Counted from the stretch's first letter, positions 26,701 to 38,079 are shown. The stretch: 64,000 bases of DNA from Hydractinia symbiolongicarpus (GCF_029227915.1 NC_079886.1:13883001-13947000), one strand, 5' to 3'. Notes: a model not told the origin generated them from the letters alone. Numbers and translations: made by a program.

Positions 26701-28157
26701 GGTTCCATCTGCCTGTGCAGGTTACCATTGGACTAGTCCTTCCATTCTCAATGCGCTACAACGTTCCAAGTCGTTTTCATTAGCGCTGTTGCCTTAGAAC
26801 ACTCTTAACTACGTGCACAGTCCTATAAAGGCTGTAATATGGCCTTTTGCAGTCTAGTAAAAGCCTCACACGTTAATCACGTGGTTCCAACTGCCTGCGC
26901 AAGTTACCATTGGACTATTCCTTACAGTCTCAATGTGCTACAACGTCCCAAGTCATTTTCATTAGCGCCGCTGCTTTACAACACTATTAACAGCGTGCAC
27001 AGTCCTATAAAGACCGTAGCATACCCTTTTGCAGTCCATTAAAGGTCGCACACGTGGACCACGTGGTTTCACCTGCCTGCGCAGGTTACCATTGGACTGT
27101 TCCTTCAAGTCTCGATGCACTACAACGTTCCAAGTGGTTTTCCTTAGCGCAGTGGCCTTAGACCACTCTTAACTACGTGCACAGTCCAATAAAAGGTGTA
27201 ATGTAGCCTTTTGCAGTCTAATAAAGGCCTCACACGTAAATCACGTGGTTCCATCTGCCTGTGCACGTTACCATTGCACTATTCCTTCCAGACTCAATGC
27301 ACTACAACGTTCCAAGTGGTTTTCCTTAGCGCGGTGGCCTTAGACCACTCTTAACTACGTGCACAGTCCTATAAAGGCTGTAATATGGCCCTTTGCGGTC
27401 TAATAAAAGCCTCACACGTAAATCACGTGGTTCCATCTGCCTGCGCAGGTTACCATTGGACTAGTCCTTCCAGTCTCAATGCGCTACAACGTCCCAAGTC
27501 GTTTTCATAAGCGCTGTTGCCTTAGAACACTCTTAACCACGTGCACAGTCCTATAAAGGCTGTAATATGGCCTTTTGCAGTCTAGTAAAAGCCTCACACG
27601 TTAATCACGTGTTTCCAACTGCCTGCGCAAGTTACCATTGGACTATTCCTTACAATCTCAATGTGCTACAACGTCCCAAGTCATTTTCATTAGCGCCGCT
27701 GCTTTACAACACTATTAACAGCGTGCACAGTCCTATAAAGACCGTAGCATACACTTTTGCAGTCCATTAAAGGTCGCACACGTGGACCACGTGGTTTCAC
27801 CCGCCTGCGCACGTTACCATTGGACTGTTCCTTCAAGTCTCGATGCACTACAACGTTCCAAGTGGTTTTCTTTAGCGCAGTGGCCTTAGACCACTCTTAA
27901 CTACGTGCACAGTCCTATAAAGACCGCAATACACCTTTTTGCAGTCCAATAAAGGCCGCACACGTAAATCACGCGGTTTCAGCTGCCTGCACCGGTTATC
28001 ATTGGACTTGTCGTTCCAGTTTTAATGCGCTACCACGTCCCAAGTCGTTTTCATTAGCGCCGCTGCCTTACAACACTCTTAACTACGTGCACAGTCCTTT
28101 AAAGGCCGTAATATGGCCTTTTGCAGTCTAATAAAGGCGTTGCACGTAAATCACGTG
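23780..28157 (+). repeat. 25-mer unit, copy 2, lacking one monomer (~4,368 bp)
   Basis: In register with copy 1 until ~27,510. There, CATAAGCGC is joined to the TGTTGCC of the next monomer, so copy 1 bases ~22,960-23,141 have no counterpart and the offset falls from 4,550 to 4,368 (23,199/27,567). That is loss of exactly one 182-bp monomer at a shared 9-bp string. Homology ends near 28,157, where CACGTGGTTCC replaces CACGCGGTTTC. Confidence 0.9.
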
Positions 28158-28236
28158 GTTCCATCTGCCTGTGCAGGTTACCATTAGACTAGTCCTTCCA
28201 GTCTCAATGCACTACAACGTTCCAAGTGGTTTTCCT

Positions 28237-29874
28237 TAGCGCTGTTGCCTTAGAACTCTCTTAACTACGTGCACAGTCCAATAAAAGGTGTAATGTAGCC
28301 TTTTGCAGTCTAATAAAGGCCTCACACGTAAATCACGTGGTTCCATCTGCCTGTGCACGTTACCATTGCACTATTCCTTCCAGTCTCAATGCACTACAAC
28401 GTTCCAAGTGGTTTTCCTTAGCGCGGTGGCCTTAGACCACTCTTAACTACGTGCACAGTCCAATAAAAGGTGTAATGTAGCCTTTTGCAGTCTAATAAAG
28501 GCCTCACACCTAAATCACGTGGTTCCATGAGTCTGTGCAGGTTACCATTGGACTAGTCCTTCCAGTCTCAATGCGCTACAACGTCCCAAGTCCTTTTCAT
28601 TAGAGCCGTTGCCTTAGAACACTCTTAACTACGTGCACAGTCCTATAAAGGCTGTAATATGGCCCTTTGCGGTCTAATAAAAGCCTCACACGTAAATCAC
28701 GTGGTTCCATCTGCCTGTGCAGGTTACCATTGGACTAGTCCTTCCAGTCTCAATGCGCTACAACGTTCCAAGTCGTTTTCATTAGCGCTGTTGCCTTAGA
28801 ACACTCTTAACTACGTGCACAGTCCTATAAGGGCTGTAATATGGCCCTTTGCGGTCTACTAAAAGCCTCACACGTAAATCACGTGGTTCCATCTGCCTGT
28901 GCAGGTTACCATTGGACTAGTCCTTCCAGTCTCAATGCGCTACAACGTTCCAAGTCGTTTTCATTAGCGCTGTTGCCTTAGAACACTCTTAACTACGTGC
29001 ACAGTCCTATAAAGGCTGTAATATGGCCTTTTGCAGTCTAGTAAAAGCCTCACACGTTAATCACGTGTTTCCAACTGCCTGCGCAAGTTACCATTGGACT
29101 ATTCCTTAGAATCTCAATGTGCTACAACGTCCCAAGTCATTTTCATTAGCGCCGCTGCTTTACAACACTATTAACAGCGTGCACAGTCCTATAAAGACCG
29201 TAGCATACCCTTTTGCAGTCCATTAAAGGTCGCACACGTGGACCACGTGGTTTCACCTGCCTGCGCAGGTTACCATTGGACTGTTCCTTCAAGTCTCGAT
29301 GCACTACAACGTTCCAAGTGGTTTTCCTTAGCGCAGTGGCCTTAGACCACTCTTAACTACGTGCACAGTCCAATAAAAGGTGTAATGTAGCCTTTTGCAG
29401 TCTAATAAAGGCCTCACACGTAAATCACGTGGTTCCATCTGCCTGTGCACGTTACCATTGCACTATTCCTTCCAGACTCAATGCACTACAACGTTCCAAG
29501 TGGTTTTCCTTAGCGCGGTGGCCTTAGACCACTCTTAACTACGTGCACAGTCCTATAAAGGCTGTAATATGGCCCTTTGCGGTCTAATAAAAGCCTCACA
29601 CGTAAATCACGTGGTTCCATCTGCCTGCGCAGGTTACCATTGGACTAGTCCTTCCAGTCTCAATGCGCTACAACGTCCCAAGTCGTTTTCATAAGCGCCA
29701 TTGCATTAGAACACTCTTAACTACGTGCACAGTCCTATAAGGGCTGTAATATGGCCCTTTGCGGTCTACTAAAAGCCTCACACGTAAATCACGTGGTTCC
29801 ATCTGCCTGTGCAGGTTACCATTGGACTACTCCTTCCAGTCTCAATGCGCTACAACGTTCCAAGTCGTTTTCAT
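28237..29874 (+). repeat. 9-mer higher-order unit, copy 1 (1,638 bp)
   Basis: 1,638 = 9 x 182. CCATGAGTCTGTGCAG, a rare variant, is at 28,525 and 30,163, exactly 1,638 apart. Homology starts within GCGCTGTTGCCTTAGAACTC at ~28,237/~29,875. Confidence 0.88.
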
Positions 29875-30838
29875 AAGCGCTGTTGCCTTAGAACTCTCTT
29901 AACTACGTGCACAGTCCAATAAAAGGTGTAATGTAGCCTTTTGCAGTCTAATAAAGGCCTCACACGTAAATCACGTGGTTCCATCTGCCTGTGCACGTTA
30001 CCATTGCACTATTCCTTCCAGTCTCAATGCACTACAACGTTCCAAGTGGTTTTCCTTAGCGCGGTGGCCTTAGACCACTCTTAACTACGTGCACAGTCCA
30101 ATAAAAGGTGTAATGTAGCCTTTTGCAGTCTAATAAAGGCCTCACACCTAAATCACGTGGTTCCATGAGTCTGTGCAGGTTACCATTGGACTAGTCCTTC
30201 CAGTCTCAATGCGCTACAACGTCCCAAGTCCTTTTCATTAGAGCCGTTGCCTTAGAACACTCTTAACTACGTGCACAGTCCTATAAAGGCTGTAATATGG
30301 CCCTTTGCGGTCTAATAAAAGCCTCACACGTAAATCACGTGGTTCCATCTGCCTGTGCAGGTTACCATTGGACTAGTCCTTCCAGTCTCAATGCGCTACA
30401 ACGTTCCAAGTCGTTTTCATTAGCGCTGTTGCCTTAGAACACTCTTAACTACGTGCACAGTCCTATAAGGGCTGTAATATGGCCCTTTGCGGTCTACTAA
30501 AAGCCTCACACGTAAATCACGTGGTTCCATCTGCCTGTGCAGGTTACCATTGGACTAGTCCTTCCAGTCTCAATGCGCTACAACGTTCCAAGTCGTTTTC
30601 ATTAGCGCTGTTGCCTTAGAACACTCTTAACTACGTGCACAGTCCTATAAAGGCTGTAATATGGCCTTTTGCAGTCTAGTAAAAGCCTCACACGTTAATC
30701 ACGTGTTTCCAACTGCCTGCGCAAGTTACCATTGGACTATTCCTTAGAATCTCAATGTGCTACAACGTCCCAAGTCATTTTCATTAGCGCCGCTGCTTTA
30801 CAACACTATTAACAGCGTGCACAGTCCTATAAAGACCG
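29875..30838 (+). repeat. 9-mer higher-order unit, partial copy 2 (~964 bp)
   Basis: Matches 28,237-~29,200, including the rare TTCCTTAGAATCTC, then switches near 30,838 from the expected CCGTAGCATACCC to CCGCAATACACC. The same block order recurs near 59,740-61,040. Confidence 0.85.
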
Positions 30839-33800
30839 CAATACACCTTTTTGAAGTCCAATAAAGGCCGCACACGTAAATCGCGCGGTTTCAGCTGCCT
30901 GCACCGGTTATCATTGCACTATTCCTTCCAGACTCAATGCACTACAACGTTCCAAGTGGTTTTCCTTAGCGCGGTGGCCTTAGACCACTCTTAACTACGT
31001 GCACAGTCCTATAAAGGCTGTAATATGGCCCTTTGCGGTCTAATAAAAGCCTCACACGTAAATCACGCGGTTTCAGCTGCCTGCACCGGTTATCATTGGA
31101 CTTGTCGTTCCAGTATTAATGCGCTACCACGTCCCAAGTCGTTTTCATTAGCGCCGCTGCCTTACAACACTCTTAACTACGTGCACAGTCCTTTAAAGGC
31201 CGTAATATGGCCTTTTGCAGTCTAATAAAGGCGTTGCACGTAAATCACGTGGTTCCATCTGCCTGTGCACGTTACCATTGCACTATTCCTTCCAGACTCA
31301 ATGCACTACAACGTTCCAAGTGGTTTTCCTTAGCGCGGTGGCCTTAGACCACTCTTAACTACGTGCACAGTCCTATAAAGGCTGTAATATGGCCCTTTGC
31401 GGTCTAATAAAAGCCTCACACGTAAATCACGTGGTTCCATCTGCCTGCGCAGGTTACCATTGGACTAGTCCTTCCAGTCTCAATGCGCTACAACGTCCCA
31501 AGTCGTTTTTATAAGCGCCATTGCATTAGAACACTCTTAACTACGTGCACAGTCCTATAAGGGCTATAATATGGCCCTTTGCGGTCTAATAAAAGCCTCA
31601 CACGTAAATCACGTGGTTCCATCTGCCTGTGCAGGTTACCATTGGACTAGTCCTTCCAGTCTCAATGCGCTACAACGTTCCAAGTCGTTTTCATTAGCGC
31701 TGTTGCCTTAGAACACTCTTAACTACGTGCACAGTCCTATAAAGGCTGTAATATGGCCTTTTGCAGTCTAGTAAAAGCCTCACACGTTAATCACGTGTTT
31801 CCAACTGCCTGCGCAAGTCACCATTGGACTATTCCTTACAGTCTCAATGTGCTACAACGTCCCAAGTCATTTTCATTAGCGCCGCTGCTTTACAACACTA
31901 TTAACAGCGTGCACAGTCCTATAAAGACCGTAGCATACCCTTTTGCAGTCCATTAAAGGTCGCACACGTGGACCACGTGGTTTCACCTGCCTGCGAAGGT
32001 TACCATTGGACTAGTCCTTCCAGTCTCAATGCACTACAACGTTCCAAGTGGTTTTCCTTAGCGCTGTTGCCTTAGAACTCTCTTAACTACGTGCACAGTC
32101 CAATAAAAGGTGTAATGTAGCCTTTTGCAGTCTAATAAAGGCCTCACACGTAAATCACGTGGTTCCATCTGCCTGTGCACGTTACCATTGCACTATTCCT
32201 TCCAGACTCAATGCACTACAACGTTCCAAGTGGTTTTCCTTAGCGCAGTGGCCTTAGACCACTCTTACCTACGTGCACAGTCCGATAAAGACCGCAATAC
32301 ACCTTTTTGCAGTCCAATAAAGGCCGCACACGTAAATCACGCGGTTTCAGCTGCCTGCATCAGTTATCATTGGACTTGTCGTTCCAGTATTAATGCGCTA
32401 CCACGTCCCAAGTCGTTTTCATTAGCGCCGCTGCCTTACAACACTCTTAACCACGTGCACAGTCCTTTAAAGGCCGTAATATGGCCTTTTGCAGTCTAAT
32501 AAAGGCGTTGCACGTAAATCACGTGGTTCCATCTGCCTGCGCAGGTTACCATTAGACTAGTCCTTCCAGTCTCAATGCACTACAACGTTCCAAGTGGTTT
32601 TCCTTAGCGCTGTTGCCTTAGAACACTTTTAACTACGTGCACAGTCCAATAAAAGGTGTAATGTAGCCTTTTGCAGTCTAATAAAGGCCTCACACGTAAA
32701 TCACGTGGTTCCATCTGCCTGTGCACATTACCATTGCACTATTCCTTCCAGACTCAATGCACTACAACGTTCCAAGTGGTTTTCCTTAGCGCGGTGGCCT
32801 TAGACCACTCTTAACTACGTGCACAGTCCTATAAAGACCGCAATACACCTTTTTGCAGTCCAATAAAGGCCGCACACGTAAATCACGCGGTTTCAGCTGC
32901 CTGCACCGGTTACCATTGGACTTGTCATTCCAGTCTTAATGCGCTACAACGTCCCAAGTCGTTTTCATTAGCGCGGCAGCCTTACAACATTCTTAACTAC
33001 GTGCACAGTCCTATAAAGGGTGTAATATGGCCCTTTGCGGTCTAATAAAAGCCTCACTCGTAAATCACGTAGTTCCATCCGCCTGCGCAGGTTACCAGTG
33101 GACTAGTCCTTCCAGTCTCAATGCGCTACAACGTTTCAAGTCGTTTTCATTAGCGCTGTTGCCTTAGAACACTCTTAACTACGTGCACAGTCATATAAAG
33201 GCTGTAATATAGCCTTTTGCAGTCTATTAAAAGCCTCACACGTAAATCACGTGGTTCGAACTTCCTGCGCAAGTTACCATTGGACTATTCCTTACAGTCT
33301 CAATGTGCTACAACGTCCCAAGTCGTCTTCATTAGCGCCGTTGCTTTACAACACTATTAACTACGTTCACCGTCCTATAAAGGCTGTAATATTGCCTTTT
33401 GCAGTCTCATAAAGGCCTCATACGTAATTAATGTGGTTCCATCTGCCTGTGCAGGTTACCATTGCATTGTTCTTTCCAGTCTCATGCGCTACCACGTCCC
33501 AAGTCGTTTTCATTAGCGCTGTTGCCTTAGAACACTCTTAACTACGTGCACAGTCCAATAAAAGGTGTAACATACCCTTTTGCAGTCCATTAAAGGTAGC
33601 ACACGTAAATCACGTGGTTTCACCTGCCTGCGCAGGTTACCATTGGACTGTTCCTTCAAGTCTCGATGCACTACAACGTTCCAAGTGGTTTTCCTTAACA
33701 CGGTGGCCTTAGACCACTCTTAACTACGTGCACAGTCCTATAAAGGCTGTAATATGGACCTTTGCGGTCTAATAAAAGCCTCACACGTAAATCACGTGGT

Positions 33801-33935
33801 TCCATCTGCCTGTGCAGGTTACCATTGGACTAGTCCTTCCATTCTCAATGCGCTACAACGTTCCAAGTCGTTTTCATTAGCGCTGTTGCCTTAGAACACT
33901 CTTAACTACGTGCACAGTCCTATAAAGGCTGTAAT
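30839..33935 (+). repeat. Mixed monomers holding an ~11-mer block seen again to the right
   Basis: 31,025-~32,900 carries a monomer order (CAGTATTAATGCG, then GTTTTTATAAGCGCC, then GTCTAGTAAAAGCC, then TCCGATAAAGACC) that recurs in part at 46,694, and more fully at 49,605, 52,335 and 56,702. 33,200-33,720 holds a further copy of the TTCGAACTTCC dimer and the one-base-deleted TCTCATGCGC monomer. No non-satellite DNA was seen. Confidence 0.85.
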
Positions 33936-35721
33936 ATGGCCTTTTGCAGTCTAGTAAAAGCCTCACACGTTAATCACGTGGTTCCAACTGCCTGCGCAAG
34001 TTACCATTGGACTATTCCTTACAGTCTCAATGTGCTACAACGTCCCAAGTCATTTTCATTAGCACCGCTGCTTTACAACACTATTAACAGCGTGCACAGT
34101 CCTATAAAGACCGTAGCATACCCTTTTGCAGTCCATTAAAGGTCGCACACGTGGACCACGTGGTTTCACCTGCCTGCGCAGGTTACCATTGGATTGTTCC
34201 TTCAAATCTCGATGCACTACAACGTTCCAAGTGGTTTTCCTTAGCGCAGTGGCCTTAGACCACTCTTAACTACGTGCACAGTCCAATAAAAGGTGTAATG
34301 TAGCCTTTTGCAGTGTAATAAAGGCCTCACACGTAAATCACGTGGTTCCATCTGCCTGTGCACGTTACCATTGCACTATTCCTTCCAGACTCAATGCACT
34401 ACAACGTTCCAAGTGGTTTTCCTTAGCGCGGTGGCCTTAGACCACTCTTAACTACGTGCACAGTCCTATAAAGGCTGTAATATGGCCCTTTGCGGTCTAA
34501 TAAAAGCCTCACACGTAAATCACGTGGTTCCATCTGCCTGCGCAGGTTACCATTGGACTAGTCCTTCCAGTCTCAATGCGCTACAACGTCCCAAGTCGTT
34601 TTCATAAGCGCCATTGCATTAGAACACTCTTAACTACGTGCACAGTCCTATAAGGGCTGTAATATGGCCCTTTGCGGTCTACTAAAAGCCTCACACGTAA
34701 ATCACGTGGTTCCATCTGCCTGTGCAGGTTACCATTGGACTATTCCTTACAATCTCAATGTGCTACAACGTCCCAAGTCATTTTCATTAGCGCCGCTGCT
34801 TTACAACACTATTAACAGCGTGCACAGTCCTATAAAGACCGTAGCATACACTTTTGCAGTCCATTAAAGGTCGCACACGTGGACCACGTGGTTTCACCTG
34901 CCTGCGCACGTTACCATTGGACTGTTCCTTCAAGTCTCGATGCACTACAACGTTCCAAGTGGTTTTCTTTAGCGCAGTGGCCTTAGACCACTCTTAACTA
35001 CGTGCACAGTCCTATAAAGACCGCAATACACCTTTTTGCAGTCCAATAAAGGCCGCACACGTAAATCACGCGGTTTCAGCTGCCTGCACCGGTTATCATT
35101 GGACTTGTCGTTCCAGTATTAATGCGCTACCACGTCCCAAGTCGTTTTCATTAGCGCCGCTGCCTTACAACACTCTTAACTACGTGCACAGTCCTTTAAA
35201 GGCCGTAATATGGCCTTTTGCAGTCTAATAAAGGCGTTGCACGTAAATCACATGGTTCCATCTGCCCGTGCAGGTTACCATTAGACTAGTCCTTCCAGTC
35301 TCAATGCGCTACAACGTCCCAAGTCCTTTTCATTAGAGCCGTTGCCTTAGAACACTCTTAACTACGTGCACAGTCCTATAAAGGCTGTAATATGGCCCTT
35401 TGCGGTCTAATAAAAGCCTCACACGTAAATCACGTGGTTCCATCTGCCTGTGCAGGTTACCATTGGACTAGTCCTTCCAGTCTCAATGCGCTACAACGTT
35501 CCAAGTCGTTTTCATTAGCGCTGTTGCCTTAGAACACTCTTAACTACGTGCACAGTCCTATAAGGGCTGTAATATGGCCCTTTGCGGTCTACTAAAAGCC
35601 TCACACGTAAATCACGTGGTTCCATCTGCCTGTGCAGGTTACCATTGGACTAGTCCTTCCAGTCTCAATGCGCTACAACGTAACAAGTCGTTTTCATTAG
35701 CGCTGTTGCCTTAGAACACTC

Positions 35722-35725
35722 TTAA
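35722..35725. other. Left TTAA target-site duplication
   Basis: This TTAA corresponds to monomer positions 149-152 in the string CTCTTAACTACG found in nearly every unbroken monomer. The transposon follows directly. The right-hand copy is at 36,470-36,473. Confidence 0.95.
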
Positions 35726-35742
35726 CCCTATTCGGTCCGGGG
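35726..35742 (+). repeat. Left terminal inverted repeat of the MITE
   Basis: CCCTATTCGGTCCGGGG, 17 bp, an exact inverted match to 36,453-36,469. Its last G residues run into the G tract of the left hairpin. Confidence 0.95.
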
Positions 35743-35763
35743 GGGGGCGGATTCCGCCCCCCC
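35741..35763. repeat. Left subterminal G/C hairpin
   Basis: GGGGGGGCGGA, one central T, then TCCGCCCCCCC: perfect 11-bp arms around one base. Read inward from each end, the hairpin at the right end has the identical 23-bp sequence, so it is part of the element's end structure. The G tract extends to nine bases (35,739-35,747). Confidence 0.9.
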
Positions 35764-36081
35764 TGACGGTTTTTTTTTAATAACTCCTGATTGCTTCGTT
35801 ATATGGCTATGATACTTACTGAGTTTCAACATTTATCTATTAGACACCTGCATGCTAATTTTTTAGGTCCCATACCTTTCAGAGGCTTTGATATTGGCCA
35901 TTACTCGAAACTACCCCTAAAAATCTCTATGAAATCCTTATAATGGGAAAAATATAATAACTCCTGTTAGGATTATCCTTAGAACTTGAAACTTGCAACA
36001 CAACTTTGTTTCATCAAGAAGAATCATTTTGAATAATTTGAACACGTGACTAATCCGATTTCCCGATTTTGTCGGATTTTA

Positions 36082-36112
36082 CCCGAAAATCGAAAAAAAA
36101 CGGATTTTCGGG
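36082..36112. repeat. Internal A/T-loop inverted repeat of the MITE
   Basis: CCCGAAAATC (36,082-36,091) pairs with GATTTTCGGG (36,103-36,112): 10-bp perfect arms around an 11-base A-rich loop. Just upstream CGATTTT and CGGATTTT recur, and just downstream GGCAATTTTT is repeated twice in tandem (36,111-36,130). The role is unknown. Confidence 0.8.
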
Positions 36113-36280
36113 CAATTTTTGGCAATTTTTTATCCGATCCATGTAAAAACCGGAAGATATGTTAAATAACTTTTATTTAGCTTTCAGAAACTTCAAACAG
36201 AATGTAAAAATTCCCTCTAGAACAAAAGTAATTATATTTTAAGCAGATAGTGGCATTTTTAACAATTTTCAAGCTTCTGA

Positions 36281-36347
36281 TGACGTCACAGAAAATGTGC
36301 TGACGCAAGCAAATTTTTTTTGACGCCATTTTGTTCCTTTTATGACG
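36281..36347 (+). repeat. Spaced TGACG motifs in the right half of the MITE
   Basis: TGACG occurs at 36,281 (within the palindrome TGACGTCA), 36,301, 36,321 and 36,343, spacings of 20, 20 and 22 bases, about two helical turns each. A further TGACG abuts the left hairpin at 35,764. This could be a set of subterminal protein-binding sites; the motif is short and the role is inference. Confidence 0.5.
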
Positions 36348-36403
36348 TACTATAAGTGTGCCAAGTTTGATTCAATTTGAACAACCCTATGAAAAGTTAT
36401 TGA

Positions 36404-36426
36404 GGGGGGGCGGAATCCGCCCCCCC
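36404..36426. repeat. Right subterminal G/C hairpin
   Basis: GGGGGGGCGGA, central A, TCCGCCCCCCC; the reverse complement of the left hairpin. The C tract continues to 36,431, twelve C in a row, a place where homopolymer length errors are likely. Confidence 0.9.
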
Positions 36427-36452
36427 CCCCCGGTCATAGTATGTTTGAAAAA

Positions 36453-36469
36453 CCCCGGACCGAATAGGG
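36453..36469 (-). repeat. Right terminal inverted repeat of the MITE
   Basis: CCCCGGACCGAATAGGG, the exact reverse complement of the left terminus. Here the terminal repeat is separated from the hairpin C tract by about 21 bases, whereas on the left the two touch, so the ends are not symmetric. Confidence 0.95.
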
Positions 36470-36473
36470 TTAA
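36470..36473. other. Right TTAA target-site duplication
   Basis: TTAA directly after the element's GAATAGGG terminus. The satellite resumes with CTACGTGCACAGTCC, in phase with the sequence that stopped at 35,725, so exactly four bases are duplicated. Confidence 0.95.
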
Positions 36474-38079
36474 CTACGTGCACAGTCCTATAAAGGCTGT
36501 AATATGGCCCTTTGCGGTCTCATAAAAGCCTCACACGTAAATCACGTGGTTCCATCTGCCTGCGCAGGTTACCATTGGACTAGTCCTTCCAGTCTCAATG
36601 CGCTACAACGTCCCAAGTCGTTTTCATAAGCGCCATTGCATTAGAACACTCTTAACTACGTGCACAGTCCTATAAGGGCTGTAATATGGCCCTTTGCGGT
36701 CTAATAAAAGCCTCACACGTAAATCACGTGGTTCCATCTGCCTGTGCAGGTTACCATTGGACTAGTCCTTCCAGTCTCAATGCGCTACAACGTTCCAAGT
36801 CGTTTTCATTAGCTCTGTTGCCTTAGAACACTCTTAACTACGTGCACAGTCCTATAAAGGCTGTAATATGGCCTTTTGCAGTCTAGTAAAAGCCTCACAC
36901 GTTAATCACGTGTTTCCAACTGCCTGCGCAAGTTACCATTGGACTATTCCTTACAGTCTCAATGTGCTACAACGTCCCTAGTCATTTTCATTAGCGCCGC
37001 TGCTTTACAACACTATTAACAGCGTGCACAGTCCTATAAAAACCGTAGCATACCCTTTTGCAGTCCATTAAAGGTCGCACACGTGGACCACGTGGTTTCA
37101 CCTGCCTGCGCAGGTTACCATTGGATTGTTCCTTCAAATCTCGATGCACTACAACGTTCCAAGTGGTTTTCCTTAGCGCAGTGGCCTTAGACCACTCTTA
37201 ACTACGTGCACAGTCCAATAAAAGGTGTAATGTAGCCTTTTGCAGTGTAATAAAGGCCTCACACGTAAATCACGTGGTTCCATCTGCCTGTGCACGTTAC
37301 CATTGCACTATTCCTTCCAGACTCAATGCACTACAACGTTCCAAGTGGTTTTCCTTAGCGCGGTGGCCTTAGACCACTCTTAACTACGTGCACAGTCCTA
37401 TAAAGGCTGTAATATGGCCCTTTGCGGTCTAATAAAAGCCTCACACGTAAATCACGTGGTTCCATCTGCCTGCGCAGGTTACCATTGGACTAGTCCTTCC
37501 AGTCTCAATGCGCTACAACGTCCCAAGTCGTTTTCATAAGCGCCATTGCATTAGAACACTCTTAACTACGTGCACAGTCCTATAAGGGCTGTAATATGGC
37601 CCTTTGCGGTCTACTAAAAGCCTCACACGTAAATCACGTGGTTCCATCTGCCTGTGCAGGTTACCATTGGACTATTCCTTACAATCTCAATGTGCTACAA
37701 CGTCCCAAGTCATTTTCATTAGCGCCGCTGCTTTACAACACTATTAACAGCGTGCACAGTCCTATAAAGACCGTAGCATACACTTTTGCAGTCCATTAAA
37801 GGTCGCACACGTGGACCACGTGGTTTCACCTGCCTGCGCACGTTACCATTGGACTGTTCCTTCAAGTCTCGATGCACTACAACGTTCCAAGTGGTTTTCT
37901 TTAGCGCAGTGGCCTTAGACCACTCTTAACTACGTGCACAGTCCTATAAAGACCGCAATACACCTTTTTGCAGTCCAATAAAGGCCGCACACGTAAATCA
38001 CGCGGTTTCAGCTGCCTGCACAGGTTACCATTGGACTAGTCCTTCCAGTCTCAATGCGCTACAACGTTCCAAGTCGTTT

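Larger units (their letters stand above)
1..35725 (+). repeat. 182-bp satellite array, left segment (~196 monomers)
   Basis: Uninterrupted head-to-tail array, all monomers in one orientation. The 182-bp period was counted base by base on the monomer at 18,285 and is supported by the spacing of recurring landmarks, which are multiples of 182 (for example 182, 364, 546, 728, 910) give or take single-base indels. Landmarks numbered from the A of TATGG: AATAAA 18-23, CACGTG 40-45, CCTGCGCAGG 56-65, TTAA 149-152, GTGCAC 157-162, TATAAAG 168-174. Subtypes are recognisable by linked variants: one with CAATACACC and CACGCGG, one with AATGTAGCC and GTGCACGTTACC, one with CATACCC and TCCATTAAAGG, one with TTCGAACTTCC. 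The array starts before base 1. A satellite of this size is usually heterochromatic; the function here is unknown. Confidence 0.98.
35726..36469. mobile_element. Non-autonomous piggyBac-type element (MITE), 744 bp
   Basis: The only non-satellite sequence in the window. It begins CCCTATTCGGTCCGGGG and ends with the exact reverse complement, giving 17-bp perfect terminal inverted repeats. TTAA flanks both sides. Satellite markers left and right of it are 2,932 bp apart (34,664 to 37,596), which equals twelve 182-bp monomers plus 748, exactly the element plus one 4-bp duplication. The interior is AT-rich, has no open frame of note and no transposase, so movement would need enzyme supplied in trans. 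Near each end lies the same 23-bp G/C hairpin, and the right half holds spaced TGACG motifs. TTAA duplication with CCCT-type ends is characteristic of the piggyBac superfamily. Kolobok elements also duplicate TTAA and are the main alternative. Family assignment is inference from the ends only. Confidence 0.9.
33936..38018 (+). repeat. 12-mer duplication flanking the transposon
   Basis: 33,936-~35,086 matches 36,868-~38,018 at an offset of 2,932, which is 12 x 182 (2,184) plus the 748 bp added by the transposon. Shared rare variants include TTGGATTGTTCC with TTCAAATCTCG (~34,190/~37,122). GTCCCTAGTC (36,974) and TATAAAAACCG (37,036) differ from the first copy. The transposon lies between the matched parts. 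Confidence 0.85.

Noticed and set aside
3190-32499. 124-codon frames (3,190; 5,556; 7,739; 10,651; 12,834; 32,125)
   Set aside because: They span two monomers where a subtype lacks the usual stop, and the first codon is TTG in the case checked at 3,190. The two halves are the monomer read in two frames. Not a protein family.
35764-36403. Transposase fragment inside the MITE
   Set aside because: Interior is AT-rich with frequent stops in all frames and no recognisable motif.
35722-36473. Telomere-like TTAACCCTA and TAGGGTTAA at the transposon edges
   Set aside because: Single occurrences created by the TTAA target next to the CCCTA terminus, not repeats.
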